From Betaproteobacteria bacterium HGW-Betaproteobacteria-6 (GTDB lineage Bacteria > Pseudomonadota > Gammaproteobacteria > Burkholderiales > Rhodocyclaceae): a stretch of 43,771 bases of DNA. Position 1 is the stretch's first letter. The number at the start of each line of letters is the position of its first letter. The stretch covers positions 1 through 43,771 of the forward strand of contig PHCF01000007.1 of assembly GCA_002842145.1 (NCBI GenBank). Reading direction: 5' to 3'. The translations under genes and the position numbers were made by a program. The notes below the pieces were generated by a model that saw only the letters and a program-made list of their open reading frames with translations, did no database searches and was not told where the DNA came from. Below are positions 36,870-43,771 of this stretch, in pieces.

Positions 36870-37156
36870 GTGGACCATCATTGGACTTGCGAATTCGGAT
36901 TTTTAGCGACGGTGGATTTTTGTTTAACCACCTGATCGACATTCAAAACAGCAGCGCCCGAAATTCCCGCGCTGTGCAATTGATGCATCTCGGACTGCTG
37001 GTTGAGACTGGCCGGATCGCCATAAATCGAAGCGAGCCGACGGCCGCAGCAAACCGTGTTCATTCCGTGCCGATAGCCGTATCCATTGAGCAGAAACGCG
37101 AATTGGTAACTCCTGATTTTGATGCTGACGACCTGGCGACAACGTTCGGATTGTGA
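36866..37156 (+). CDS. Hypothetical 96-aa protein of the integrated element
   Basis: A protein of 96 aa (MSGPSLDLRIRIFSDGGFLF...). The first third has strand-like hydrophobic alternation, followed by the helix NSSARNSRAVQLMHLGLLVE; the C-terminus is acidic (PDFDADDLATTFGL). It is coupled to the upstream 40-aa gene by ATGA, and GGAAGGAAAAG is 5-12 nt before the ATG. The helix after a short beta part is reminiscent of small ribbon-helix-helix-like or plasmid accessory proteins, but this is not enough to assign one. Confidence 0.6.
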   Translation: MSGPSLDLRIRIFSDGGFLFNHLIDIQNSSARNSRAVQLMHLGLLVETGRIAINRSEPTAAANRVHSVPIAVSIEQKRELVTPDFDADDLATTFGL

Positions 37157-37328
37157 TCAGCTGGTGATGTTCAGAATGCCATTCATCTGCAGATTTCAGA
37201 TGTAAAGTGCACTCGGCCGTTCTGCTGCGCGGGAGTTGGAGAGCGCCTACAGCCAGGTGTAGTAGCCAGTGACCTGACAATTTTCGAGCAGCGTACGCTA
37301 ATGAAACACGAGAGCGTGGGAACATCAT

Positions 37329-37691
37329 TTAGCCCAACGGCCCGTTGCGCTCGACATCCCGGTTCGACGATTGTGCAGGTCCAAAGGCAATCAGCTCGAT
37401 AGTATCGACCCAGGCCGCCAGCGGCGACCACCAGCGCACCGCCGGATCCCGGTAGGCGCGCCAGGCAGCCAGCCAAGGCGCTTTACTAAAGGGTGCAAAA
37501 TACCCCCGCATGCCAGAGCGGAAACCGGAGCGCATCGCATTAGCGAAGGCACGCCAGACATCGCGCCGACGCAGCCCTGTCCTTCGGTATTCGACCTCAA
37601 CCAGCAACGCGACGCTGATAGCAAAAATCAGCAGTATCCAGAAGAGTCCCGGGCCGGGCGCCTCCATGAAAGAAAGGAGACGTTCAGCCAT
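37329..37691 (-). CDS. Hypothetical membrane protein, third gene of a coupled operon
   Basis: A 120-aa protein with one clear membrane helix near the N-terminus (GLFWILLIFAISVALLVEVE, residues 15-34). A basic cytoplasmic-like stretch (YRRTGLRRRDVWRAFANAMR) and a Trp-rich part (WLAAWRAYRDPAVRWWSPLA) follow. AAGGACG sits before the ATG, which overlaps the stop of the upstream 52-aa gene. Its 3' end (37338-37453) is duplicated at 33753-33868. Comparable small proteins occur in integrative conjugative elements; the function is unknown. Confidence 0.7.
   Translation of the reverse strand: MAERLLSFMEAPGPGLFWILLIFAISVALLVEVEYRRTGLRRRDVWRAFANAMRSGFRSGMRGYFAPFSKAPWLAAWRAYRDPAVRWWSPLAAWVDTIELIAFGPAQSSNRDVERNGPLG
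37338..37453. repeat. Copy 2 of the 116-bp duplicated segment
   Basis: Same orientation as 33753-33868, about 89% identical by hand count and without gaps. Here it lies inside the 3' end of the intact 120-aa membrane protein gene. Confidence 0.9.
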
Positions 37692-37842
37692 TGCCCCCGT
37701 CCTTTTGTCCGCGCGAGATTTTGCCGAGCTTGTGCCAGCTCATCGACCGGGTGATGAGGCAAATGGGTGGTCGACGTAGGCTCAGGTGACATCCTCCCGT
37801 GCCTGGTGCAACGATTCGGGTCACAGGGTGCCAGTTACGCAT
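37684..37842 (-). CDS. 52-aa basic protein, second gene of a coupled operon
   Basis: A short basic protein (MRNWHPVTRIVAPGTGGCHL...). The ATG overlaps the stop of the 128-aa gene (ATGCGTAA), and its stop overlaps the start of the 120-aa gene (ATGGCTGA). Two coupled junctions argue that it is translated. GAGGAGGG immediately upstream is an excellent ribosome site. No domain recognised. Confidence 0.55.
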   Translation of the reverse strand: MRNWHPVTRIVAPGTGGCHLSLRRPPICLITRSMSWHKLGKISRGQKDGGNG

Positions 37843-38221
37843 TGCCACCCTCCTCTTCATCAAACAACCAATCGAGGTCATCGATGTCGCTCATTTCATC
37901 GGTGTCGTCCCGCTGCAAGGCCGCGGCAGCGCCCAGCCCAACGTAGAACGGCGAATCCTGCAGCTGGCGAATCGCCTGTTGTTCAGGGAGGCTCAAGCGG
38001 GCGATGCTGCGGGCGTAACGGCGAACCACGCTAAGCGCATGACGCAGTCGATGGCGTTGACGGGCAATCTCCTTACCGAGACGGCGATTTTCAGCGGGTG
38101 AATTGCGCGCCATCTGGTGGATCAAACGCGATTCCCGGGCGCGATACTCGACATCGGGACGGAAGTGGATTTCTGTCGGCAAGGGGGTGCGTTGCGGCGG
38201 GTGATGCTTTGCTGTTTTCAT
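37835..38221 (-). CDS. Hypothetical 128-aa protein, first gene of a coupled operon
   Basis: Start chosen at 38221 (MKTAKHHPPQRTPLPTEIHF), with AAAGGAGC 5 nt upstream; a longer frame to 38389 has no ribosome site. The protein is basic and helical (RLGKEIARQRHRLRHALSVV, YARSIARLSLPEQQAIRQLQ) and ends in an acidic tail (DDTDEMSDIDDLDWLFDEEE). No membrane segment. It leads a minus-strand three-gene operon with two translationally coupled junctions and is divergent from the plus-strand module at 38477. Confidence 0.72.
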   Translation of the reverse strand: MKTAKHHPPQRTPLPTEIHFRPDVEYRARESRLIHQMARNSPAENRRLGKEIARQRHRLRHALSVVRRYARSIARLSLPEQQAIRQLQDSPFYVGLGAAAALQRDDTDEMSDIDDLDWLFDEEEGGNA

Positions 38222-38446
38222 GAAAGCTCCTTTGAACGAGGGAAAGTTGACGATGGGCAATGCAATTAAGCCCATCGCTTCCCTCCGTTTTACAGGGCAA
38301 GCTTTCAGATTCAAGCCCCCAAATAGCGGCCCAAAGGCAAATATCCCCACTTGAAACGGCAGCGATTTATGGTATTCGGCATGCCGCACCCGATGGAGCG
38401 TTTGCTTGCATTTGGGGGGTAGAAAGCGCGCAAGAAATGGGTAAAA

Positions 38447-38466
38447 CGGTAAAGGTCAATTTACCG
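38447..38466. promoter_or_regulatory. Palindromic candidate operator
   Basis: CGGTAAA-GGTCAA-TTTACCG is a perfect 7-bp inverted repeat with a 6-bp spacer, ending 10 bp before the ATG at 38477 and touching its GAGGAG ribosome site. A lone half site CGGTAAA recurs at 39680-39686, 23 bp before the gene at 39710. The XRE-type repressor encoded at 38808-39053 is the natural candidate to bind. Spacing and symmetry fit a repressor site. Confidence 0.5.
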
Positions 38467-38476
38467 AGGAGTCACC

Positions 38477-38782
38477 ATGACACACCCGTCACACCCAAAG
38501 CAGCGCTGTTTCATGAAGGATTTTGCAGCGCTCGATTTACGCAGTGCTCATGCCCACCTGCGTGGCCAAAGCTGGCGCCCTAAAGCCTATGCATTCTTCG
38601 AAGGTGTAAGCCGTTTGCTCGGCCGCGGCCAACAAGCGGCGGATGATTACCGCTACCTGAGCCGCTGGCTGTATCGGCACCGGGAACCCCTGGCGCGTTG
38701 TGCTGCGCAAACGAGCAGGGTCGGCACGGCCCTGCTCGGAATGGCCGCCGGCATAGCGCTCTATCTGGCCATCCTGACCTAG
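38477..38782 (+). CDS. Hypothetical 101-aa protein with C-terminal membrane helix
   Basis: Start ATG at 38477 with GAGGAG 5-10 nt upstream. The protein has a soluble N-terminal region of basic helices (DLRSAHAHLRGQSWRPKAYA, YRYLSRWLYRHREPLARCAA) and ends in a tail-anchor-like helix GTALLGMAAGIALYLAILT. It begins the plus-strand side of the divergent region and is convergent with the XRE gene. No family recognised. Confidence 0.7.
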   Translation: MTHPSHPKQRCFMKDFAALDLRSAHAHLRGQSWRPKAYAFFEGVSRLLGRGQQAADDYRYLSRWLYRHREPLARCAAQTSRVGTALLGMAAGIALYLAILT

Positions 38783-38807
38783 CTACTCCCCTTCGGGCTT
38801 GGGATTC

Positions 38808-39053
38808 TCAGTCGGTCGGCGGCACCAGCAGGCGGTAGGCGGGAACACCCAAGGCACGGGCCAGCTTGGCGATGTTGTCGAGCGAAATGTTGCGTTTGCC
38901 TCGTTCGACGTGCGCCACAAAAGTCCGGTGCAGTTGGCACTCGAAGGCGAGGTCTTCCTGCGACCAGTCGCGCTGCGCGCGCAGACGACGCAGGTTCTCG
39001 CCGAGGGTCTGGCGAAGATCAGCATCAAATGGAGGAACACCGGCGTCAACCAT
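38808..39053 (-). CDS. XRE-family helix-turn-helix regulator
   Basis: An 81-aa single-domain Cro/CI-type repressor. The HTH is at about 25-45 (WSQEDLAFECQLHRTFVAHV), followed by ERGKRNISLDNIAKLARALG and a short C-terminal strand. The size is that of compact repressors of mobile elements. The upstream space to the divergent zinc-finger gene contains 9-bp repeats, and a perfect palindrome precedes the gene at 38477, so it probably controls this module. Confidence 0.9.
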   Translation of the reverse strand: MVDAGVPPFDADLRQTLGENLRRLRAQRDWSQEDLAFECQLHRTFVAHVERGKRNISLDNIAKLARALGVPAYRLLVPPTD

Positions 39054-39078
39054 CGTTGGATGGTCGCCGTTGGTTGCT

Positions 39079-39102
39079 TTTACGTCAGCCCTGTTTACGT
39101 CA
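39079..39102. repeat. 9-bp direct repeat in divergent promoter region
   Basis: TTTACGTCA occurs at 39079-39087 and 39094-39102, 15 bp apart, between the XRE gene and the divergent zinc-finger gene. The TTTACG core resembles the TTTACCG half site of the palindrome at 38447-38466. Candidate regulator binding sites. Confidence 0.45.
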
Positions 39103-39149
39103 CAATTGCTGGCGTTTTGGATTACAACAACTCAATCAGGGAGCAAATC

Positions 39150-39614
39150 GTGAAATGTGCGAATCATCCGGATACAGACGCGATCGGCTTGTGTACTGCT
39201 TGCCAGCGCGCGCTGTGTCCAGCTTGCCAAATCGGCGACCGCGAAGTGTTGTGCCGTGACTGTCTGGTTGCGCATAACCTGGCAGTGGCTGGCCACTTCT
39301 ACAAACAACTGGCGATCAGTGGGGGCATCCTGGCGGCCAGCCTGTTTTTCCTGAGCCAGACGGCCTTGACCTGGGATCGGATCGTCATCGGGGCGTTAGC
39401 CCTGACCTTCCTGCCCTTTGGCTGGAGCGCCCTGTCCCGCTTTTTCCACTCAGGCAGCGGCTACTACCATCCGCTCATCCGCTTCATCGCACTTGCAGCC
39501 CATCTGGTGTTCTCGGCCATGCTCGGTTGGCTGGTCGGCCCCTGGCAGATCTACAAGGCGATCCGGGAAATCCTCAAGGCCAGGGAAGTCAATCTGGCGA
39601 TCAGCGACCGGTAG
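39150..39614 (+). CDS. B-box-type zinc-finger membrane protein
   Basis: A 154-aa protein that starts at a GTG (39150) with AGGGAG 7 nt upstream; longer frames would run through the XRE gene region. Residues 1-40 form a B-box-like zinc site (MKCANHPDTDAIGLCTACQR, then CPACQIGDREVLCRDCLVAH), with Cys/His at proper spacing. Three hydrophobic helices follow (LAISGGILAASLFFLSQTAL, IVIGALALTFLPFGW, FIALAAHLVFSAMLGWL). It could be a membrane sensor or adaptor for the AAA protein downstream. The bacterial function of such proteins is not established. Confidence 0.75.
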   Translation: MKCANHPDTDAIGLCTACQRALCPACQIGDREVLCRDCLVAHNLAVAGHFYKQLAISGGILAASLFFLSQTALTWDRIVIGALALTFLPFGWSALSRFFHSGSGYYHPLIRFIALAAHLVFSAMLGWLVGPWQIYKAIREILKAREVNLAISDR

Positions 39615-39709
39615 ATCGTCCGGTCATGCCGGTCCGGGTCGGGTGGGTCAATTTGGGGGCTTGAAAGCCGAGACTCGCCCGGTAAAGTCGGTGGTACTGG
39701 AGCATCAAC

Positions 39710-40069
39710 ATGAAATCACTGACCACCCTCGCCCGCCACCTCCGCTATCCAATGATCGGCATCCTGATCGCATTGGTGGCCCTGTTCTATGTCCGGAAGA
39801 TGGACGGTCCGCCCTTTCCACTCTCGCCGGACGAGGCAAGTACGGTGTGCACGGCCACCGTCGGCTGCAAGGCCCTGGCGTTCGCCCATCGCTACGATCC
39901 TGCCCTGCAGCGCCGAGTGGTCGCCGTCCGTATTGCTGTAGACAAGAAGCGGCGCAAGGACGAGGTTCCGGCGCGGCTGCTCCAAGCCATCGATGACCGG
40001 CAGGCCAGTCGAAGCTGGCTGGCCGGCTGGGGTTGGGCCGGCCGTCGCCTGGAGGTCCGCTATGAATGA
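39710..40069 (+). CDS. Small membrane-anchored protein of unknown function
   Basis: A 119-aa protein with one N-terminal membrane helix (YPMIGILIALVALFYV, residues 13-28) and a soluble part predicted outside the membrane core (STVCTATVGCKALAFAHRYD, QRRVVAVRIAVDKKRRKDEV). The C-terminus overlaps the start of the AAA ATPase by 8 bp (ATGAATGA), so the two are coupled and probably act together. A CGGTAAA half site precedes it by 23 bp. No domain recognised. Confidence 0.7.
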   Translation: MKSLTTLARHLRYPMIGILIALVALFYVRKMDGPPFPLSPDEASTVCTATVGCKALAFAHRYDPALQRRVVAVRIAVDKKRRKDEVPARLLQAIDDRQASRSWLAGWGWAGRRLEVRYE

Positions 40070-42008
40070 ACGGCTACAGCATTACCTTGTCCGGGCGACG
40101 CACTCCCTGAACGTTTGGGCCGTGCTCGCCGGTATTGTCCTGGTGCTGGTATCGCTGCTCGGCAACATCAGCCCCTTGCCGGAGCCCGGCAAGTTCGCGA
40201 CCTTCACGAGCATCTTCGGTCTGTGGCTGTTTCTCGTCAGCTTCCTTGTCATCTGGGGGCTGCTCCTTGAACCGATCTTCGTTTCGCCAGCCATCGCCAC
40301 CCTCCACCTGGTCCTCTGCGGCCTGATGTTGTTCCGGGTCTGGGGGCAGCCCGACGAATTCCCCGAGATCTGGGTGATCAGCGGCATCTGCTTGCTAACC
40401 TATGTTCGCCAGCACTGGCTACTGGTCCGCCCCGCCCTTCCCCAGGAGCGACAGCGCACTACCCGCCCGCAGCCGGGTGCGACTGACGAAGCGCAGAATT
40501 CGCCGGAGAGCCAATGCTGTGATGTGCGTCGGCCCCGCATCCGCTTTGCCAAGGTCGCCGGTATGCAGGCGATCAAGGATCGTTTATTGGCCGCCGGCCA
40601 GGAAGTCATTCAAGCGGGGCAATCCGGCCATTCCCCCCGGAATGGCATCCTGCTCACCGGCAAGCCGGGCAATGGCAAGACCTATCTGGCGGAGGCACTG
40701 GCCGGTCAGTTGAACCTGCCTTTCCTGACGCTGACCTATGGCGATGTCGCCTCGAAGTGGGTTGGCGATATGCCGTCACGCCTGCCGCTGGTCTTCCAGG
40801 AAGCACGTTCCCGGGCACCCTGCGTGCTGTTCTTCGACGAGGTGGACAGTTTGCTGGCGTCGCGGGACACCGCCAACACGGATGGCGACAGCATCAAGGC
40901 GGTGAATATCATGCTCACCGAACTGGTGGATATCCGTGGGACCGGTGTCATCGTGGTTGCGGCGACCAATCACCTGGATCGTCTCGACAGCGCGGCGGTT
41001 CGCGAGGGGCGCTTTGATTTCAAGATCGAGATCCCGCCTCCCGACGCGCCAGCCCGCCGCCATCTGATCCAGTCGCATGCCAAAGGCCCGTTGGCGGCTT
41101 CAGTCCTGACGGTGGCGACCGACCGCTGGGCTGGATTCTCCGTGGCGCGGATTACCGCCATCCTGAACGAAGTGAACCGCCGGCCGAACCGCAGCCAGTC
41201 GATTTCCTACGATGATCTGCAGATCGCCCTGCGCACCTTGCAAGGACGTGCCGGGCATTTTCCGGAAAACACTCCGACGCTGGATCAACTGGTTCTGGCC
41301 AGCGAAGCGCGGACGCGTCTGGACTCGCTGGCGCACCGGATGGCCCGGATCGTCGATATTGAAGCGATGGGCGGATCGGTACCGCACGGGGTGCTGTTCT
41401 ACGGCCCACCCGGCACGGGCAAGACGCTGTGCGCCCGGTCACTGGCCAAGACGGCGCAGTGGGCATTCTTGCCGGTCAGCGGGCTGGACTTGCTGTCGAA
41501 TCCGAAGCGGATCGAGGAAATTCTCGACGAAGCGAGCGAGTTGCGTCCCTGTGTGGTGTTTATCGACGAGGCGGACGATGTCCTGGCCGATCGGCGGATG
41601 AGTCAAACCTCGGTGGTGACCAACAAGCTGCTGTCCGCTATCGACGGCTCGGCGGGGCGGATTCCGGATGTGCTGTTCATCGCCGCGACCAATCATCCGG
41701 AGGCGATGGATGCCGCCGCGCTTCGGGGTGGGCGATTTACCGAGAAGGTGGCGTTTTGTTTGCCGGATCAAGCCACGGTGCTCGACTACCTGACCCAGTG
41801 GCAGCAGCGCTCCAAGGCACGGTTGGCGTCCGATTTGTCTCTGGCAGAAACTGCCCGGCAGTTGGCGGGTCAGCCCTTGGCCAATGTTCAGGAAATCCTG
41901 CAGATGGCGGTCAATCTGGCCATTGGTCGCGTATCGGCGAAGACGGGCGTGGCCGTGGTCAACGCCGGCGACATTGACCTGGCGATGGCTCAGGTTTGTG
42001 GTGAGTGA
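40062..42008 (+). CDS. Membrane-anchored double AAA+ ATPase
   Basis: A 648-aa protein; start at the ATG 40062 with a strong GGAGGT 5 nt upstream. The N-terminus has three to four hydrophobic helices (about 15-125), then a linker and two AAA+ modules. Module 1 has Walker A GKPGNGKT near residue 198 and Walker B VLFFDEVDSLL near 255. Module 2 has GPPGTGKT near 448 and VVFIDEADDV near 500. The order resembles Cdc48/FtsH-like unfoldases with a membrane anchor but no visible protease motif (no HEXXH). Both nucleotide sites look functional. It is coupled to the 119-aa membrane protein and probably forms a membrane complex with it; the substrate is unknown. Confidence 0.88.
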   Translation: MNERLQHYLVRATHSLNVWAVLAGIVLVLVSLLGNISPLPEPGKFATFTSIFGLWLFLVSFLVIWGLLLEPIFVSPAIATLHLVLCGLMLFRVWGQPDEFPEIWVISGICLLTYVRQHWLLVRPALPQERQRTTRPQPGATDEAQNSPESQCCDVRRPRIRFAKVAGMQAIKDRLLAAGQEVIQAGQSGHSPRNGILLTGKPGNGKTYLAEALAGQLNLPFLTLTYGDVASKWVGDMPSRLPLVFQEARSRAPCVLFFDEVDSLLASRDTANTDGDSIKAVNIMLTELVDIRGTGVIVVAATNHLDRLDSAAVREGRFDFKIEIPPPDAPARRHLIQSHAKGPLAASVLTVATDRWAGFSVARITAILNEVNRRPNRSQSISYDDLQIALRTLQGRAGHFPENTPTLDQLVLASEARTRLDSLAHRMARIVDIEAMGGSVPHGVLFYGPPGTGKTLCARSLAKTAQWAFLPVSGLDLLSNPKRIEEILDEASELRPCVVFIDEADDVLADRRMSQTSVVTNKLLSAIDGSAGRIPDVLFIAATNHPEAMDAAALRGGRFTEKVAFCLPDQATVLDYLTQWQQRSKARLASDLSLAETARQLAGQPLANVQEILQMAVNLAIGRVSAKTGVAVVNAGDIDLAMAQVCGE

Positions 42009-42068
42009 CGCGGCTGAGTCCGTCGATCTCGATATTTATTCAACAACGCATTGGATGGGAGAAGCACC

Positions 42069-42269
42069 ATGTGGATCAGCGAGATAATTGAACAGAAGCT
42101 GCAACAGCAGGCGGCCGGGCCGGTTCGATACGGGCATCTTCAGGTCTTTGAGGGCGGGAAGATTGCTGATGGTGTCTACGCGCAGGAGATCAGCCTTTGG
42201 CAGCGTGTCTGCGACTCGCTGGCGCGACGGCAGCGGTCGCTGCGACTGTGCTCCAAGCCACCCCAATAG
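42069..42269 (+). CDS. Small hypothetical protein after the AAA gene
   Basis: A 66-aa protein (MWISEIIEQKLQQQAAGPVR...) with GGGAGAAG 6-13 nt before the ATG at 42069. The start is well formed, but the end (RRQRSLRLCSKPPQ) looks less natural and may be truncated at the boundary of the integrated element. No domain recognised. Confidence 0.5.
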   Translation: MWISEIIEQKLQQQAAGPVRYGHLQVFEGGKIADGVYAQEISLWQRVCDSLARRQRSLRLCSKPPQ

Positions 42270-42409
42270 CTCGGGATTTTGGCGCCAGCGTGCCGCTTGC
42301 AGGAGTATGGCCTTCCGCTCATCGGCCATTGCGGCCGTTGGACCTTATGCAACCGAGTGACCGCTCCCGATCAGGTAGCTGAAGTCAGTAGGTCTGATCA
42401 AATGAGCGA
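42270..42409. other. Short spacer, possible right side of the element
   Basis: 140 bp between the last small gene of the element and phnP (convergent). No gene and no repeat of the tRNA fragment are visible here, so a far attachment site is not confirmed. Confidence 0.4.
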
Positions 42410-43207
42410 TCACGCACCAAGGCAACCCTGGTTGGGATGCTCTTTGGCTATGGGTAATTGAATAGCCATAGAGTCGCGGGCAATCTGAATGCTCTTTGTT
42501 TGCTTCAAAGCGGTGCTTGATAGCCAGTTATCCATATCGTGGCTGATGTGGGTTAGCCAGATATTGGCTGGCGTAAGTTTTTTGGCAATTGTCAGAGCAA
42601 TAGCCAAATCATTATGGTTGCGAGGCGTTTCGCTTTGTGGGGGATGGGTGCAGTCCAAGGCAACCGATTCTGGCATCCACTCTTTGAGAAAACTCTCGGT
42701 TTTTGGAGGTAATCCAACCGTATCTGTCAGATAGGCGAAACGATGACCTTCAGTATCTTCGATGGCGTAGCCAAACGTGACCTTGGAGTGAATCAAGGGG
42801 AGTGGGGTCAGGGTCAATTCACCAATAGTAAGGGCATTGAATTTGGATAACTGATAGAAATCCAAGAGGCCGGGATTCTTGTAGAGATCAGCACAACCAT
42901 CAGAATCCGGTGGGGCATATACGGGTATTCGATCAACGATGCCCCAACGAAGGTGAAACAAGCCTTGCACATGATCCGGATGAAAGTGGGTCAAGAGGAT
43001 TGCAGACAAGCTACCCGGCGGAAACCGCTCGGCGAGATCGGTCAGACCAGCATCAATCAGGATGCGGGTATTGCCGGCCTCGACCAACGCCGAACAGGGG
43101 CGGCGACGGAAGCTTTCATCCGTTCGTGCTCGTTCGCACGCTTTGCATTCGCACCCATACACAGGCACACCGCCCGCATCTCCCGTGCCGAGAAAGGTTA
43201 CACGCAT
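42410..43207 (-). CDS. phnP: Phosphoribosyl 1,2-cyclic phosphate phosphodiesterase PhnP
   Basis: A metallo-beta-lactamase-fold enzyme of 265 aa that opens 5-phosphoribosyl 1,2-cyclic phosphate to ribose 1,5-bisphosphate in the C-P lyase pathway. The metal-binding HFHPDH is at residues 74-79 and other ligands are in FAYLTDTVG and IWLTHISHD. Cys19, Cys21 and Cys24 (YGCECKAC) form the extra structural zinc site typical of PhnP. I chose the start MRVTFLGTGDAGG at 43207; a longer frame would overlap phnN by 57 bp. It sits 2 bp downstream of phnN on the same strand, and the product of PhnP is the substrate of PhnN. Confidence 0.93.
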   Translation of the reverse strand: MRVTFLGTGDAGGVPVYGCECKACERARTDESFRRRPCSALVEAGNTRILIDAGLTDLAERFPPGSLSAILLTHFHPDHVQGLFHLRWGIVDRIPVYAPPDSDGCADLYKNPGLLDFYQLSKFNALTIGELTLTPLPLIHSKVTFGYAIEDTEGHRFAYLTDTVGLPPKTESFLKEWMPESVALDCTHPPQSETPRNHNDLAIALTIAKKLTPANIWLTHISHDMDNWLSSTALKQTKSIQIARDSMAIQLPIAKEHPNQGCLGA

Positions 43208-43209
43208 GT

Positions 43210-43771
43210 TCAGGCAATCGCCCTTGCTGGAAATCGAGCCGGTACCAGCAACTGCACAAAACATTCGCCGGCTTCGCTCAGCTCGCCATCATTCATGATG
43301 GTTTCCACGTTACCTCCCGGATGCATGAACTGCTTGGCTCGTGCCAATCGCCCCGAAATCTGCTCCTCTGTTTCACGACCGCGAGCCCTTAATCTGATGG
43401 CCAGCGTTTCTGGGGAAACAGCCACCAATACCGCCGTCAGGGCTGGATAGCTTAATCTGGCGCTGGCCAGATACTCACGCGAGCCATTCATGACGACGTT
43501 GCACCCCTTGGCCAGCCAGAAGTTGATTTCCCGACCGATGCCGTAGCGCAAACCATGGCTGCCCCAATGCATGGCGAAAAGCCCTGCCGCCAGACGGGCA
43601 TCGAATTCCGCTTCGGTAAGGGCAACGTGATTCTCCCCGTGAAGCTCAACCGGACGCGTAATGTAACGATGCGCGAAAACAACGCTCGGATTGCCAGCCA
43701 AGCGCTCTCGCCCATAGCGCATCAGGCTGTCCTTGCCGCTCCCGGATGCTCCGATGACGTAAAACAGTCTT
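43210..43771 (-). CDS. phnN: Ribose 1,5-bisphosphate phosphokinase PhnN (5' end outside window)
   Basis: The visible 186 residues begin just before the Walker A motif GASGSGKDSL, which normally lies about 10-15 residues from the start, so only a few N-terminal residues are missing. FAHRYITRPVELHGENHVAL and FAMHWGSHGLRYGIGREIN follow, as in guanylate-kinase-like PhnN enzymes. It phosphorylates ribose 1,5-bisphosphate to PRPP, the last step of phosphonate breakdown through C-P lyase. It is followed by phnP in the same operon; more phn genes probably lie to the right. Confidence 0.93.
   Translation of the reverse strand, partial: RLFYVIGASGSGKDSLMRYGRERLAGNPSVVFAHRYITRPVELHGENHVALTEAEFDARLAAGLFAMHWGSHGLRYGIGREINFWLAKGCNVVMNGSREYLASARLSYPALTAVLVAVSPETLAIRLRARGRETEEQISGRLARAKQFMHPGGNVETIMNDGELSEAGECFVQLLVPARFPARAIA

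Noticed and set aside
1-43771. PEP-CTERM sorting signals (VPEP, membrane helix, basic tail)
   Set aside because: None found at the end of any gene in the window, although the regulators and enzymes of the system are present.

Overview
The window looks like a chromosomal segment of a betaproteobacterium. A member of the Rhodocyclales is my inference from gene content: an exosortase A (XrtA/PEP-CTERM) associated polysaccharide locus, a two-partner secretion locus, phn genes and an integrated mobile element. No rRNA, complete tRNA or CRISPR array is visible.

Positions 1-12.6 kb hold the XrtA-associated exopolysaccharide block. It contains a divergent partial acyl carrier protein, an AMP-forming acyl ligase, a PLP-dependent decarboxylase, a polyprenyl-phosphate sugar transferase, the PrsK/PrsR two-component pair (PrsR is a sigma-54 activator), the TPR lipoprotein PrsT and a TviB-type UDP-sugar dehydrogenase. 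No gene in the window ends in a PEP-CTERM sorting signal, so the exported substrates lie elsewhere.

Positions 12.6-17.5 kb hold a Sel1/SLT lytic transglycosylase, a trypsin-like protease broken by at least three frameshifts, and a compact four-gene unit. That unit encodes an uncharacterised exported 209-aa protein, a PqqD-like protein, an HprK-related kinase and a nucleotidyltransferase-family protein (the 'HPr-rel-A' type of module). A possible sigma-54 -24/-12 element precedes the exported protein.

Positions 17.8-32.9 kb hold a two-partner secretion locus: a divergent AraC-type regulator, TpsB transporter, exported SapC-family protein, a giant TpsA adhesin of about 3270 aa (ESPR leader, haemagglutination domain, GLUG repeats, about 16 MBG/YDG repeats, 78-bp Ser/Gly repeats, Ig-like C-terminus), an ICMT-like membrane methyltransferase and a small acidic protein.

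Positions 33-42.3 kb are a mosaic integrated element. It starts at a tRNA 3'-end fragment (candidate att site), followed by scars of conjugative-element-like genes, a tyrosine integrase and about 1.35 kb without convincing genes but with repeats and a palindrome. After these come several small coupled genes and a module of an XRE regulator, a B-box zinc-finger membrane protein, a small membrane protein and a membrane-anchored double-AAA ATPase. A 116-bp segment is duplicated at 33.75 and 37.34 kb.

The right end (42.4-43.77 kb) returns to ordinary chromosome with phnP and partial phnN of phosphonate metabolism, on the minus strand.
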